Positions 9,054 through 18,318 of a stretch of 64,000 nt of DNA are shown piece after piece. This DNA comes from Vibrio fortis. GTDB taxonomy: Bacteria; Pseudomonadota; Gammaproteobacteria; Enterobacterales; Vibrionaceae. Positions within the stretch are counted from its first letter, which is position 1. Each line of letters opens with the position of its first letter. Below the pieces are notes generated by a model. It was given only the letters and a program-made list of their open reading frames with translations. It searched no databases and was not told where the DNA came from. The position numbers and the translations under genes were made by a program. The stretch covers positions 1,116,001 through 1,180,000 of the forward strand of contig NZ_AP025488.1 of assembly GCF_024347475.1 (NCBI RefSeq), in the 5' to 3' direction.

Positions 9054-9813
9054 CTAGACACCCTCCAAGTTCGATAAATTCGCTCTTATCAATGGCTTTA
9101 AATTGGACTTGATCTCCCACGTTAAACAAAGATGCGTTATTTAATTCCTCTACAGAGACATTGCTGTTAAACAGCTGTAAAGGACATCGACCAATAATAT
9201 TCCAACCACCTGGGGACTGATCAGGATAAACCGCGGTCTTTCTGTCTGCGATTCCGACGCTACCTTTTGGGACTGAGAGTCTAGGCGTTTCGTGCCTAGG
9301 CATTTGGAGTGTTGGTACAACATCAGAAAGGAAAGCAAAGCCTGGCATAAACCCGACTGCGCTCACTTGATAGATTGTACTGGTGTGAAGTTCGATAACT
9401 TGCTCCAATGATAGCCCTTGCTGTTCAAAACGGGAAAGATCGAGAGCGGTATCTTTACTGTAGTAGGTGGGTATGGTCACTATCGATTTTGATTGAGAAT
9501 CTAAAGTGTTGAAATCGATGTTAGTGATCAGTGCATTCAATTGTTGGATGAGTTCTGATTCCTGAATTCGATAAGGCAGATAGTCGACAAGAATCGTATT
9601 ATACGCAGGTGTGACGTTCATTAAATAAGGGGCGAATATTTGCCTTATTTGTTGAGAAATAGAAGCTACACAAACGGGAATGTTAAATGCCTTTTGATTA
9701 GTGACGTTTTGTTGTGATTTTGTTGCTGATCTCATGTCCTTAGTAAGATCAATCTTGATCATAACACTGCATTCCGCGACCGGTTCGATCGTAATACTCA
9801 TTGTTTTCTTCAT
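9046..9813 (-). CDS. pxpB: 5-oxoprolinase subunit PxpB (KipI family)
   Basis: The second subunit of 5-oxoprolinase, 255 residues from the first ATG. The conserved region AVGFMPGFAFLSDVVPTLQMPR, followed by VPKGSVGIADRKTAVYP and SPGGWNIIGRCP, is diagnostic of the KipI/PxpB (carboxyltransferase C/D) fold. The N-terminus is a little longer than usual; a second ATG at 9801 (MSITIEPVAEC) could be the true start, since neither has a clear ribosome site. The gap to pxpA is 41 bp and pxpC overlaps downstream, so the three genes form one transcription unit. Confidence 0.9.
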   Translation of the reverse strand: MKKTMSITIEPVAECSVMIKIDLTKDMRSATKSQQNVTNQKAFNIPVCVASISQQIRQIFAPYLMNVTPAYNTILVDYLPYRIQESELIQQLNALITNIDFNTLDSQSKSIVTIPTYYSKDTALDLSRFEQQGLSLEQVIELHTSTIYQVSAVGFMPGFAFLSDVVPTLQMPRHETPRLSVPKGSVGIADRKTAVYPDQSPGGWNIIGRCPLQLFNSNVSVEELNNASLFNVGDQVQFKAIDKSEFIELGGCLDE

Positions 9814-9854
9814 AAGTTACCGTATTAATTGAAGAAATATGGATTCATTAATGG

Positions 9855-10598
9855 CTATCTAAGTGCATTAATATCTTGGCTAATGCGCTTAATCAACGCG
9901 ATAGATTGGGGATTGTCACCATGGACACAAATCGTATCTGCTTCAATTTCAAGTCGTTCCCCCTCGATGGTCGTCACTGAACCATAGTTCACTAACTGCA
10001 TGACTTGGTTATAAATATCATCTTGATGTGTATAGACGGAACCGGCAACAGAACGCGGCGCTAACTGTCCATTGCTTACATAAGCGCGATCCGCGAATGC
10101 TTCGAGTAGTAGCGGAAGGTCATAGTTATCCGCGATATCGAGAAACTTCTGGTTGTTTGCAGTAGAAAGAATCATCAATGGAATGCCAAACCCTGCAACG
10201 GCTTCGGCAACGGCATTAAATATTTGCGAGTTAGCCATCATATCGTTGTACAAAGCCCCATGTGGCTTTACGTAATGCAGGTGACTCCCATGGTGTTGAC
10301 AAAGAGCTTTGAGGGCACCGACTTGATAACAAACTAACTCGGTAATTTCTTTCATAGAGTGAGGGATTGAACGACGTCCAAATCCTACCAAGTCTTGATA
10401 ACCTGGATGGGCACCTACCTGAGTATTGTAGTGGCTGGCGAGTTTTATGGTTTTTGACATTACATGTGGGTCTGAAGCATGGAAGCCACACGCTACGTTG
10501 GCCATATCAACCCATTCCATGATGGTTTCGTCATCTCCCATTGTCCAACTGCCATAGCTTTCACCCATATCGCAGTTCAGTAGTACTTTTGTTGTCAC
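9855..10598 (-). CDS. pxpA: 5-oxoprolinase subunit PxpA (LamB/YcsF family)
   Basis: The first gene of the pxpABC operon. It carries the family signature near the N-terminus: LLNCDMGESYG, then VACGFHASDP and VGAHPGYQDLVGFGRR, with KPHGALYN further on. The His and Asp residues in these motifs are typical of the metal-dependent-hydrolase-like PxpA fold. The chosen GTG at 10598 lies 10 nt after AGGA; a TTG at 10604 lies only 4 nt after it and would add two residues. The encoded enzyme clears 5-oxoproline formed by spontaneous cyclisation of glutamine or glutathione turnover. The 300-bp region upstream, shared with divergent galE, shows no site I would stand behind. Confidence 0.93.
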   Translation of the reverse strand: MTTKVLLNCDMGESYGSWTMGDDETIMEWVDMANVACGFHASDPHVMSKTIKLASHYNTQVGAHPGYQDLVGFGRRSIPHSMKEITELVCYQVGALKALCQHHGSHLHYVKPHGALYNDMMANSQIFNAVAEAVAGFGIPLMILSTANNQKFLDIADNYDLPLLLEAFADRAYVSNGQLAPRSVAGSVYTHQDDIYNQVMQLVNYGSVTTIEGERLEIEADTICVHGDNPQSIALIKRISQDINALR

Positions 10599-10899
10599 AG
10601 ACAAACTATCCTTGATTTTTACTATCCCTAGACGTTCTACTAAATTCCTGATTTAAACAGTGATCACAATCAAAATTCTATTAACGTGGTGTGACTACGT
10701 TACTCGAACAATAAGTGTTTTAGCCTTAGATATAGGCAATGGTTAGTGTTAACGGAAAAATAGTAGGGTGACCAAAGCATCAGTGTTCTATTATTTGATC
10801 GTCAGCATGCACGCATCGGCCTTAGTTTTACCTACATCTTATGAATAACTTGTTGTAACATAACGCCAATATTACATACATATAAAAACAGGGCTTAAA

Positions 10900-11913
10900 A
10901 TGAACGTTTTAGTAACCGGCGGTATGGGCTACATCGGCAGCCATACGAGTATTCAGATGATTAAAGCAGGTATGACGCCTTTCATCTTTGATAATTTATA
11001 TAATAGTAAGCCAAGCGTTCTTGAGCGTATTGAAAAGGTTTCAGGTGTTAAGCCAGTGTTTGTCGAAGGCGACATCCGTGACAAAGCACTGCTAATCGAA
11101 ACACTAAAACAAAACAATATTGAAGCGGTTATCCATTTTGCGGGTTTGAAAGCAGTTGGCGAGTCTGTAGAGAAGCCACTTGAATATTATGATAACAACG
11201 TAAATGGGACACTGGTTCTTGTTGATGCAATGCGTGAAGCAGGCGTGAAAACATTGGTATTCAGCTCTTCAGCGACAGTATATGGTGACCCAGCTAGCGT
11301 GCCTATTACCGAAGATTTCCCGACAAGTGCAACTAACCCATACGGCCGCAGTAAGCTAATGGTTGAAGAGTGTCTAACGGACTTCCAAAAAGCGAACCCT
11401 GACTGGAGTATTACTTTACTTCGTTACTTTAACCCTGTGGGCTCGCACCCAAGTGGTGAACTAGGCGAAGATCCACAAGGTATTCCAAATAACCTAATGC
11501 CGTTTGTTTCTCAGGTTGCTGTAGGTCGTCGCGAGTTTCTTTCTGTGTTTGGTAGTGATTACCCAACAAAAGACGGCACTGGCGTGCGTGACTACATCCA
11601 CGTAATGGATCTTTCTGACGGTCATATCGCTGCACTAGAAAAAGTGGGTAAAAAGGATGGTCTTCATATCTATAACTTAGGAACGGGTAACGGTTCTAGT
11701 GTTCTAGAGATGGTAAAAGCGTTTGAAGAAGCGAGTGGCAAACAAGTTCCTTATAAGCTAGTTGAGCGTCGCCCAGGAGATATTGCTGAGTGTTGGGCTG
11801 ATCCTGCGAAAGCTGAGCAAGAGCTGGAATGGAAAGCGACACGTACGCTATCCGAAATGACAGCAGACACATGGCGTTGGCAGTCGAACAATCCTAACGG
11901 TTTTCCAGGTTGA
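10900..11913 (+). CDS. galE: UDP-glucose 4-epimerase
   Basis: GalE interconverts UDP-glucose and UDP-galactose for the Leloir pathway and for surface polysaccharides. The 337-residue length is standard. The NAD-binding motif VTGGMGYIGSH is at residues 5-15. The catalytic SSSATVYG segment and YGRSK (the Y-x3-K motif) lie at about residues 124-153. RYFNPVGSHPSGELGEDP matches the substrate loop. It is a single-gene unit: the rest of the gal operon is not next to it, and a terminator follows directly. Lone galE genes often serve lipopolysaccharide or exopolysaccharide precursor supply; that reading is inference. Confidence 0.96.
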   Translation: MNVLVTGGMGYIGSHTSIQMIKAGMTPFIFDNLYNSKPSVLERIEKVSGVKPVFVEGDIRDKALLIETLKQNNIEAVIHFAGLKAVGESVEKPLEYYDNNVNGTLVLVDAMREAGVKTLVFSSSATVYGDPASVPITEDFPTSATNPYGRSKLMVEECLTDFQKANPDWSITLLRYFNPVGSHPSGELGEDPQGIPNNLMPFVSQVAVGRREFLSVFGSDYPTKDGTGVRDYIHVMDLSDGHIAALEKVGKKDGLHIYNLGTGNGSSVLEMVKAFEEASGKQVPYKLVERRPGDIAECWADPAKAEQELEWKATRTLSEMTADTWRWQSNNPNGFPG

Positions 11914-11942
11914 TTTAATAAAATCAGGTCGATTTATTTACC

Positions 11943-11970
11943 AAAAAGGTGCCTTAGGGCGCCTTTTTTG
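11943..11970 (+). terminator. Terminator after galE
   Basis: A hairpin with arms of about 11 bp (one G-U pair) around the loop TTAG-type sequence is followed by six T, 30 bp after the galE stop. Confidence 0.88.
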
Positions 11971-12081
11971 ATCTGAATCGGAATAAAAGTAAATTTCTGG
12001 TTAAAAAGTATCTTTACGCATTCATTGTGTTACTATACGCGCAAAATATATCTTTAATGTTAATTTTGTTTGGAGTTAATC

Positions 12082-12156
12082 ATGGAATTAGGCCTAATCG
12101 TTACTTTCATCATCGCTGCAGCCGTTATGGTTAAGAAAGAAATGGCAGAAAAGTAA
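12082..12156 (+). CDS. 24-residue predicted membrane peptide
   Basis: The short frame reads MELGLIVTFIIAAAVMVKKE and ends MAEK. It is one hydrophobic helix of about 16 residues followed by a lysine-rich tail, the usual form of a single-pass inner-membrane small protein with a cytoplasmic C-terminus. Support for it being a gene: GGAG lies 6-7 nt before the ATG, a promoter-like pair (TTGTGT at about 12025, TATATC at about 12047, 16-bp spacing) lies upstream, and a strong terminator follows 42 bp after the stop. So it appears to be an independent transcription unit between the galE and hupA terminators. I recognise no family. It could also be a leader for an unrecognised sRNA. Confidence 0.6.
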   Translation: MELGLIVTFIIAAAVMVKKEMAEK

Positions 12157-12197
12157 TTTCACTTTCCCCTTTTTATTACAATTTTAAGTGAAATATT

Positions 12198-12227
12198 GAA
12201 AAGCCAGCAGATATGCTGGCTTTTTTG
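12198..12227. terminator. Terminator between the small ORF and hupA
   Basis: An 11-bp stem (12199-12209 with 12214-12224) around a GATA loop is followed by six T on the plus strand. A-rich flanks let it also serve hupA on the minus strand. Confidence 0.88.
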
Positions 12228-12250
12228 TATTTTAAGCTTGGTAAAGCTTA

Positions 12251-14383
12251 TTAGAATTCGTATTTCGCAGTAACAGACCAGTTGCGCCCAGGTTGCGTGT
12301 AATCTTTGTCTTCTTGTGAGAAACCACGAACATCATTCCACTCATAGTACTCTTCATCTGTAACATTGAAGATACCAGCACGAAGCGTCAAATCTTTCAT
12401 TGGCATGTAGTAAGCTGTTAAGTCAACGACAGTAGACGCTGCATTTTCACGAATCGGAGAAGTTAAACCAGTGCTATCGATATCAGATGACTTTTTCTTA
12501 GCTGTATAGTTAACGTCAATCGATGTACCCCATGGTGAATTTGGAGCATCATAATTTAGGCTAACAACGGCATTCCAAGGGTTGATGGTGTTAAGAGGAT
12601 TACCTTTACCATCTTTACCTTCAGTGTATGCAGCAGCTAAACGGCTACTAATACCTTGTACCGGCATGAAACTGTTCCATGAAAGGGTATTTGAAGCCTC
12701 AATACCTTTGATTTCTGCTTCATCTATGTTGATGCTTTGGTAAATTGTTGGGTCTGCTGGGCTGCCAGTGCCACTGATAGGTTGGCTATCGATAAAATTC
12801 TTGTAATCACTATAGAAAACAGCGACTTCAGACGACGACAAGTCAGTGTTGTGACGCCAACCTAGTTCGTACGAAATGCTCTCTTCAGCTTCTAAATCTG
12901 GATTCGGGATATTAATATAACCGTGAGCAGGGTTACCAAACGAGTAATAAAGCTCTTGGAAATCAGGAGCACGGAAACCTTGACTGATTTGCGCAAAAAT
13001 CTTGTTTTCGTCATTTAGGGTATATGTTGTCCCTAGACGTCCAGTAACAGCAGAATCTGAGTATTTAGCGTAATCACTTGCTGGATTGCCACTTGGGTTT
13101 TGACTTGTGTCACCTGGGTTAGTTTCGAAGCCGTCGAATCGTACACCAGGAGTAACTAACCAGTTACCAATCGTCATCTCGTCTTGTACAAACAAACCAA
13201 ATTTCTTCTCTGATGCTGCCGGGATATAAAAGATCGTTTGATCAGCACTGATCGAGTTATACTCTTTATTGACGTTTTTGATGTCTTTATCTGAGTACGC
13301 TGCACCATAAATGAAGTAGTGCTCTACATTACCTGTAGTGAAGAACTTGTCGAGTTGAACATCAAATTGATAGCCTTCATCAGAATAGATGTAGTCTTTT
13401 TTCTGAACGTTACCTGCTGGTGGTAAATAAGGGCTACCACCATTCGACGTACGATGAGTAACACCATTTTCTTCTTTAGCTAGCCAATCTAATTGCCAAG
13501 TAATCTCATCAGCAAACGCTAGGTTAGCATTCCAGATGTGTTTGATGCCAACCTGTTGCTGGCTTGTCGAATCTTCACCGTAGTAATTGCTATAGCTCGC
13601 GCTTTGTAAATCTGTATCACCGGAGTTTTCAATGAAGTTCCCTGTAAACTCTAAACGATGATTGTCAGTTAATTGGTACTGTAGCTTTACGAGAAGGTTG
13701 TTATTTTGGCTCTCTTGTTCGTCAGGTGAACCAAAGTTATCGACTTGCTCTCCGTCACGTCGTGTATAAGCCACAAGCGTTTCTAGATCACCGATCTGAT
13801 TTGCAAGAGCAACTGATTCACTAAAAGTGTTGTCTGCTGAAGAGTAGTTAAACTTAGCGTGTCCACCAAAATCCCGACCTTTTAAGAAATCACTTGGATC
13901 TTTGGTTTCAAATGCGGCAATACCACCGATAGCGTCAGAGCCGTAAAGTGACGATGCAGCACCTTTTACAACCTCTACAGATTTCAGCATGTCAACATCG
14001 ACATCAACACGTGAAGAATTAATAAAGTTATATTGCTGGGTACCACTCGGAGTAAATTGGTTAGTTTGTGATACACCGTCTACGATAACTTTTACGCGAT
14101 TACCTTCCATGCCACGGATGTTAATCCCTTGAATCCCTTGACGAGAGTTTGTTGTTACCGTAACCCCAGGGGTGTAACGGAATAAATCTTCAACGCTGTT
14201 CATCATCTTAGATTCGATGTCTTTGTCGTTGATTACAGCAACCGACGCAGCAACATCTTCTAATTGTTGGTTCGTACGAGTAGAAGAAACAACAACTTCG
14301 TCAAAAAGTGAGTATTCTTCAGCGTGAAGAGCAGGGGAAACAGCTAGTATAATGGAAGCTGACAATAGTGATTTTTTATACAT
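12251..14383 (-). CDS. hupA: TonB-dependent heme/hemoglobin receptor (HupA/HutA type)
   Basis: An outer-membrane heme receptor of 710 residues that takes up heme or hemoproteins with energy from TonB. A signal peptide ends at ALHA (about residue 21), and a TonB-box-like EVVVSSTR lies at about 29-36. The plug domain contains NIRGMEGNRVKVIVDGV and VEVVKGAASSLYGSDAIGG. The barrel contains the two heme-receptor marks FRAPDFQELYY and IPNPDLEAEES, with a histidine between them (NPAHGY) as in HemR-type receptors. The protein ends in Phe (AKYEF), as outer-membrane barrels do. A Fur-like site precedes it, and a divergent LysR gene matches the hupA/hupR layout known from Vibrio vulnificus. The ligand (heme, hemoglobin or both) cannot be told from sequence. 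Confidence 0.9.
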   Translation of the reverse strand: MYKKSLLSASIILAVSPALHAEEYSLFDEVVVSSTRTNQQLEDVAASVAVINDKDIESKMMNSVEDLFRYTPGVTVTTNSRQGIQGINIRGMEGNRVKVIVDGVSQTNQFTPSGTQQYNFINSSRVDVDVDMLKSVEVVKGAASSLYGSDAIGGIAAFETKDPSDFLKGRDFGGHAKFNYSSADNTFSESVALANQIGDLETLVAYTRRDGEQVDNFGSPDEQESQNNNLLVKLQYQLTDNHRLEFTGNFIENSGDTDLQSASYSNYYGEDSTSQQQVGIKHIWNANLAFADEITWQLDWLAKEENGVTHRTSNGGSPYLPPAGNVQKKDYIYSDEGYQFDVQLDKFFTTGNVEHYFIYGAAYSDKDIKNVNKEYNSISADQTIFYIPAASEKKFGLFVQDEMTIGNWLVTPGVRFDGFETNPGDTSQNPSGNPASDYAKYSDSAVTGRLGTTYTLNDENKIFAQISQGFRAPDFQELYYSFGNPAHGYINIPNPDLEAEESISYELGWRHNTDLSSSEVAVFYSDYKNFIDSQPISGTGSPADPTIYQSINIDEAEIKGIEASNTLSWNSFMPVQGISSRLAAAYTEGKDGKGNPLNTINPWNAVVSLNYDAPNSPWGTSIDVNYTAKKKSSDIDSTGLTSPIRENAASTVVDLTAYYMPMKDLTLRAGIFNVTDEEYYEWNDVRGFSQEDKDYTQPGRNWSVTAKYEF

Positions 14384-14444
14384 TTTTTTGAAACCTTAAA
14401 ATCCATAGTAGGTTGCTTGGGCGCATGCCATTCTATTGGATCCA

Positions 14445-14469
14445 AATGAGAATTACTATTGTTATCATT
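14445..14469. promoter_or_regulatory. Fur box upstream of hupA
   Basis: AATGAGAATTACTATTGTTATCATT resembles overlapping Fur hexamers (consensus GATAATGATAATCATTATC). It lies 62-86 bp upstream of the hupA ATG, where iron-loaded Fur would block transcription. The call rests on sequence similarity plus the known iron repression of this receptor family. Confidence 0.75.
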
Positions 14470-14586
14470 GCGATTTATTGAGCTTTTTAATGTTTACATA
14501 TCTATGCTCCTTGACTAAAATTCTTTTCTATCAATAATTTAAGCTCATTTTTGAACTTGAAATTAGTTCAATGAAAGTGCGATTGA

Positions 14587-14602
14587 TGTGATTTTCATCA
14601 CA
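14587..14602. promoter_or_regulatory. CRP site upstream of hupR
   Basis: TGTGA-TTTTCA-TCACA is a perfect match to both consensus half-sites with the right spacing. It is centred 29 bp before the GTG of the LysR gene and about 210 bp upstream of hupA. So close to the hupR start, it could cover the hupR promoter or act on hupA in the other direction. Confidence 0.65.
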
Positions 14603-14623
14603 AAATACATGAGGAAGTAGCTT

Positions 14624-15511
14624 GTGCAGAGTCCAATTACCCTAGAAGCTTTACACATTTTGGATGCGATTAGTCGTCGTGGTAGCTTTGCGGCTGCGGC
14701 CAATGAACTTGACAGAGCACCCTCGTCGTTGAGCTATCAAATTCAAAAGCTTGAACAAGATCTCGATATCATGATCTTCGACCGTTCCGGGCATCGAGCG
14801 AATTTTACAGAGGCAGGGCAGCTCATATTAGAGCAAGGGCGTTTGATTTTGGGCGCAACCGAGAGGCTAGTGAATGAAGCCAGTATCTTAGCTAATGGGT
14901 GGGAGCTTGATCTAACAATCGCGTTTGATGGAATTCTTCCTGTTGCTAACTTTTTTTCACTGATAGATGAACTTGGAAAGATCAGCAAGACTCGAGTGAA
15001 ACTCCAAGAGGAGATTCTGGCAGGGTGTTGGGAGTCGTTAATTGACGATAGAGCCGATTTGTTGGTTTGCCCTAAGATGGAAACTATTCCTAGTGATATG
15101 AAAAGTGAAGTCATTGGTAAGCTTGAAATGATGTGGGTCGCTGCCAGCGATCATTATGTACATAAACGTGCTGGAGAGTTCGATCAGAAGGCTCGAGAAA
15201 GTTACAGGGTAATTGCTATTGCCGATACGGCACGTGATAAGCCTGCTATTAGTGTTAACATCCTTGAGCGCCAACCAAGGATGACGGTGACTAATTTTGC
15301 AGCGAAGGTGGAAGCCATCACGGCAGGGTTAGGAATCGGAACGTTACCGACAGTTGTCGCACAACCTCTGATCGATAGTGGCTTGATTAAGCAAATTGCA
15401 GATACAGAAAAACAGAGCGTCGACATTGTTATAGCTTGGCGCCGTAATAAGATGGGCGATGCCAAGTCTTGGTGTATCCAACACCTTAAAAAGACTTGGC
15501 CGCTCAAATAA
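14624..15511 (+). CDS. hupR: LysR-family regulator, HupR type
   Basis: A LysR-type transcription factor of 295 residues. The N-terminal winged helix-turn-helix (residues about 5-65) contains SRRGSFAAAANELDRAPSSLSYQIQKLEQDL, typical of the family but split here only for reading. An effector-binding domain with the LysR periplasmic-binding fold follows. The start is GTG, with GAGGAAG about 7 nt upstream. It diverges from hupA. In V. vulnificus the homologous HupR is needed for full hupA induction in the presence of heme, so activation of the neighbouring receptor is the expected role. It ends 17 bp from the convergent pat gene, and no separate terminator is obvious. Confidence 0.85.
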   Translation: MQSPITLEALHILDAISRRGSFAAAANELDRAPSSLSYQIQKLEQDLDIMIFDRSGHRANFTEAGQLILEQGRLILGATERLVNEASILANGWELDLTIAFDGILPVANFFSLIDELGKISKTRVKLQEEILAGCWESLIDDRADLLVCPKMETIPSDMKSEVIGKLEMMWVAASDHYVHKRAGEFDQKARESYRVIAIADTARDKPAISVNILERQPRMTVTNFAAKVEAITAGLGIGTLPTVVAQPLIDSGLIKQIADTEKQSVDIVIAWRRNKMGDAKSWCIQHLKKTWPLK

Positions 15512-15527
15512 ACTGGTTAATCGTCGA

Positions 15528-18212
15528 TTAAGGCTGAAGTGGTAATACCATATCAGCCGTACCATCTTCAAAACTGATATCGAGTTTGAATCCCATCTTC
15601 TGTGCAAGCATCAACATGCCTCGGTTGGTCGGCATAGTCATCCCTGATATCTGTTTTGTATTTTTAGACTGACAATAATCGATGATTTTTTTCATTAAGA
15701 CTTTGCCTAACCCAACGCCTTTTAAGTCTGAGCGTATTAATATGGCGAACTCTGCATCGGTATTTTCTGGGTTTATTAATGCTCTTGATACACCAATGAT
15801 TGATTGAGCGTCTTGTTCTTCTTTAATCACGACAAAGGCGATCTCTCTGTCGAAATCAATCTGTGTTAGATTCGCGAGCGCTTCGTGGTTAAATTCCCCA
15901 ACATCGCTAAAGAAACGTTTATAAAGATCTTCTTTCGATACTCTACTGATAAAGTCAGCATGGATAGGCTCATCTTCAGGCAGTATTGGCCGTAAAAGAG
16001 CAGTAGAACCATCTTTTAGTACAATGGTTTCTTCAAGTTCTACAGGGTAAGGGCGAATCGCCAACCTTTCCTGCGCATCACCTTTGTAGCGTTCCAGCGT
16101 GATATCTGCATCTAGAATGGTAAATTTGTCTCCATTAGCCAATACTGGATGTATATCCAGCTCCTTTATTTCGGGGCAGTCTACAACCATTTGGGATATT
16201 CGAACTAAGAGTTCAGACAATCCTTCAATATCGATAGGGTTAGGGAGTTTCTGTAAACGAATCTTTTCGCTCTTGATAGCACGGATAATCAAATAGCGAG
16301 CAAGCGTCATGTTGAGTGGCGGAAATGCAGCTGCCGCATCTAACGATTCATCCCATTCAGAACCACCCTGACCCAATAGGATGATAGGGCCGAATGTTTC
16401 ATCAGTAGTGACTTTAATTCTAAGTTCTTGTCCACCGGCAAGTTTTGCCATTCCTTGGATCAACAAACCATGAATGTTGGCAGTTGGGTAGGAGAGTTGT
16501 GTTCGATCTAAAATAGCTTGTGCTGCATTAGCAACTTCATTGCTATTTCTTAGGTTCAACATAACGCCTTGTACATCTGACTTATGTGGAATGTCTGGTG
16601 AACGAAGTTTTACGGCGACTGGGTAGCCGATTGTTTCGGCGATATGTACTGCTTCACTCGGGTCAGATGCAATCCAAGTCGGCAGTACATCTAAGTTAAA
16701 GTGCTTAAAATATTGGCTATTTTGGTGTGTATCAAGAACTACTGTGTTTTTATCCAGTAGTTGTGTGTCTATCCAATTTTTAGCATCAGCCAGATCATCG
16801 ATATGAACTTTCTCTGCTGTTGTTGGAGTTTCCATTAGCTGTCTTTGATTTCGTCTGTACTCAACTAAGTGCATGAATGCGACGATTGAACTCTCTGGTG
16901 TGCGGTAGGTAGGAATCCCCGCATCGGTAAAGAGTTTTCGTGCAGGTTTGGCTGTAAGTTCACCAGACCAGTTCGTCAATATATTGAAGTGCTTGTGCCT
17001 TGGGTGCTTTTTAATCGCTTCAATGATCTTCTCGGCAGTACGAGCCGAATGCGCAATGGCTGATGGACTATGCATAATTAAAATAGCGTCGGCTTCATCT
17101 CCATCGAGTAGTGTGTTTATGGTATCGATGTAGCGTTGTTCTCCTGCATCGCCCACAATATCAATTGGGTTACTGTGAGACCAACTTTCAGGCAGTCGCT
17201 GATTCAGTTTTTGATAAGTACTTTCTGAAAGTTCGGCTAATTTGCCTCCACGCTCAAATAAGGTATCAACCGCCATGATTGCTGGGCCTCCACCATTCGT
17301 AACAATCGCTAGCCGCTCACCTCTAAGCGGCACTGAATGCGTCAATGTTTCCACAGCTGCAAACAATTCGTGCATGTTCTTTACGCGTAACATCCCACTA
17401 CGCCTAATCGCAGAATCATAAATAATGTCGAGTGTGTCGGCACCGCCAGTGTGAGCGATTGCGGCTGCTCTTCCTCGTTCTGTACGGCCACCTTTTAAAA
17501 CCAATATTCTTCGGTTTCGTGATGCTGCTCGTGCGGCAGAGATAAATCGACGCGCGTCTTTAATGGTGTCTATATAAAGAAGTATTGCTTCAGTATGAGT
17601 GTCCGTACTTAGATAATCGAGTAGTTCACAGAAGTCGATATCACTACCGTTACCGATTGAAATAAAAGCAGAAAAGCCGATCTCTTTGTCATTAGCCCAA
17701 TCTAAAATTGTGGTACACACAGCTGCAGATTGTGAAACAAAAGCGATTTTTCCTGGTAATGCAGATACAGGAGAAAATGAGGCGTTAAGGTTTATCCAAG
17801 GAAGTATGATCCCCAAGCTGTTGGGGCCTAAAACCCGAATATTATGCTCTTTGGCGATACGCAAACATTCAAACTCAATCGTTGTGCCTTCAGAGGTAAC
17901 TTGGTGCATGTCGGATGAAAGTACAATCACCGAGCGAATTCCTTTGTCTGCAATATCTTTAAAAATTTGTATATTGCGTGACGCGTGGGTACATAGGATA
18001 GCGAGATCTGGTGTAATAGGGAGCTGAGAAACATTTTTGTAGGACAGAACCCCCGCGACCGAATCATACTTTGGAGTGACTGGCATGACAGCACCTTTAA
18101 AGTCACCATGAAGTAGGTTGTTCATTACGATATAGCCGGCTCTAGACTCTCGCTTTGATGCTCCAATGACGGCGATTGAACGAGGTTTAAGTAACGAGTC
18201 GAGTGGGGTCAT
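15528..18212 (-). CDS. Protein lysine acetyltransferase Pat (acyl-CoA synthetase-like + GNAT)
   Basis: A Pat/PatZ (YfiQ)-type enzyme of 894 residues that acetylates lysines of metabolic proteins such as acetyl-CoA synthetase, using acetyl-CoA. Domain order: a CoA-binding Rossmann domain (about 1-130, SIAVIGASKRESRAGYIV), succinyl-CoA-ligase-like domains (about 150-460, with TNGGGPAIMAVD), an ATP-grasp-like domain (about 480-700, with VAVKLRSPDIPHKSDVQGV), and a C-terminal GNAT domain (about 730-890) containing LIRSDLKGVGLGKVLM. The start at 18212 is chosen because GAAGGAAG lies 7 nt upstream; a longer frame to 18242 lacks one. A CRP-like site lies in the shared upstream region, and the E. coli homologue is CRP-dependent. 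The N-terminal region is usually catalytically inactive in this family. Confidence 0.88.
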   Translation of the reverse strand: MTPLDSLLKPRSIAVIGASKRESRAGYIVMNNLLHGDFKGAVMPVTPKYDSVAGVLSYKNVSQLPITPDLAILCTHASRNIQIFKDIADKGIRSVIVLSSDMHQVTSEGTTIEFECLRIAKEHNIRVLGPNSLGIILPWINLNASFSPVSALPGKIAFVSQSAAVCTTILDWANDKEIGFSAFISIGNGSDIDFCELLDYLSTDTHTEAILLYIDTIKDARRFISAARAASRNRRILVLKGGRTERGRAAAIAHTGGADTLDIIYDSAIRRSGMLRVKNMHELFAAVETLTHSVPLRGERLAIVTNGGGPAIMAVDTLFERGGKLAELSESTYQKLNQRLPESWSHSNPIDIVGDAGEQRYIDTINTLLDGDEADAILIMHSPSAIAHSARTAEKIIEAIKKHPRHKHFNILTNWSGELTAKPARKLFTDAGIPTYRTPESSIVAFMHLVEYRRNQRQLMETPTTAEKVHIDDLADAKNWIDTQLLDKNTVVLDTHQNSQYFKHFNLDVLPTWIASDPSEAVHIAETIGYPVAVKLRSPDIPHKSDVQGVMLNLRNSNEVANAAQAILDRTQLSYPTANIHGLLIQGMAKLAGGQELRIKVTTDETFGPIILLGQGGSEWDESLDAAAAFPPLNMTLARYLIIRAIKSEKIRLQKLPNPIDIEGLSELLVRISQMVVDCPEIKELDIHPVLANGDKFTILDADITLERYKGDAQERLAIRPYPVELEETIVLKDGSTALLRPILPEDEPIHADFISRVSKEDLYKRFFSDVGEFNHEALANLTQIDFDREIAFVVIKEEQDAQSIIGVSRALINPENTDAEFAILIRSDLKGVGLGKVLMKKIIDYCQSKNTKQISGMTMPTNRGMLMLAQKMGFKLDISFEDGTADMVLPLQP

Positions 18213-18318
18213 AATACTTCCTTCAAATAAACACCTCATCATCCTAGCGTACTTTTAATAACCAGGTTGATGGGAATTTCATCGAAATTAGATCATGTAT
18301 GCGATATGCGATTAAGTT

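Noticed and set aside
10675-10710. CRP site upstream of galE (TGTGACTACGTTACTC)
   Set aside because: Only one half-site fits; the second matches two or three of five bases.
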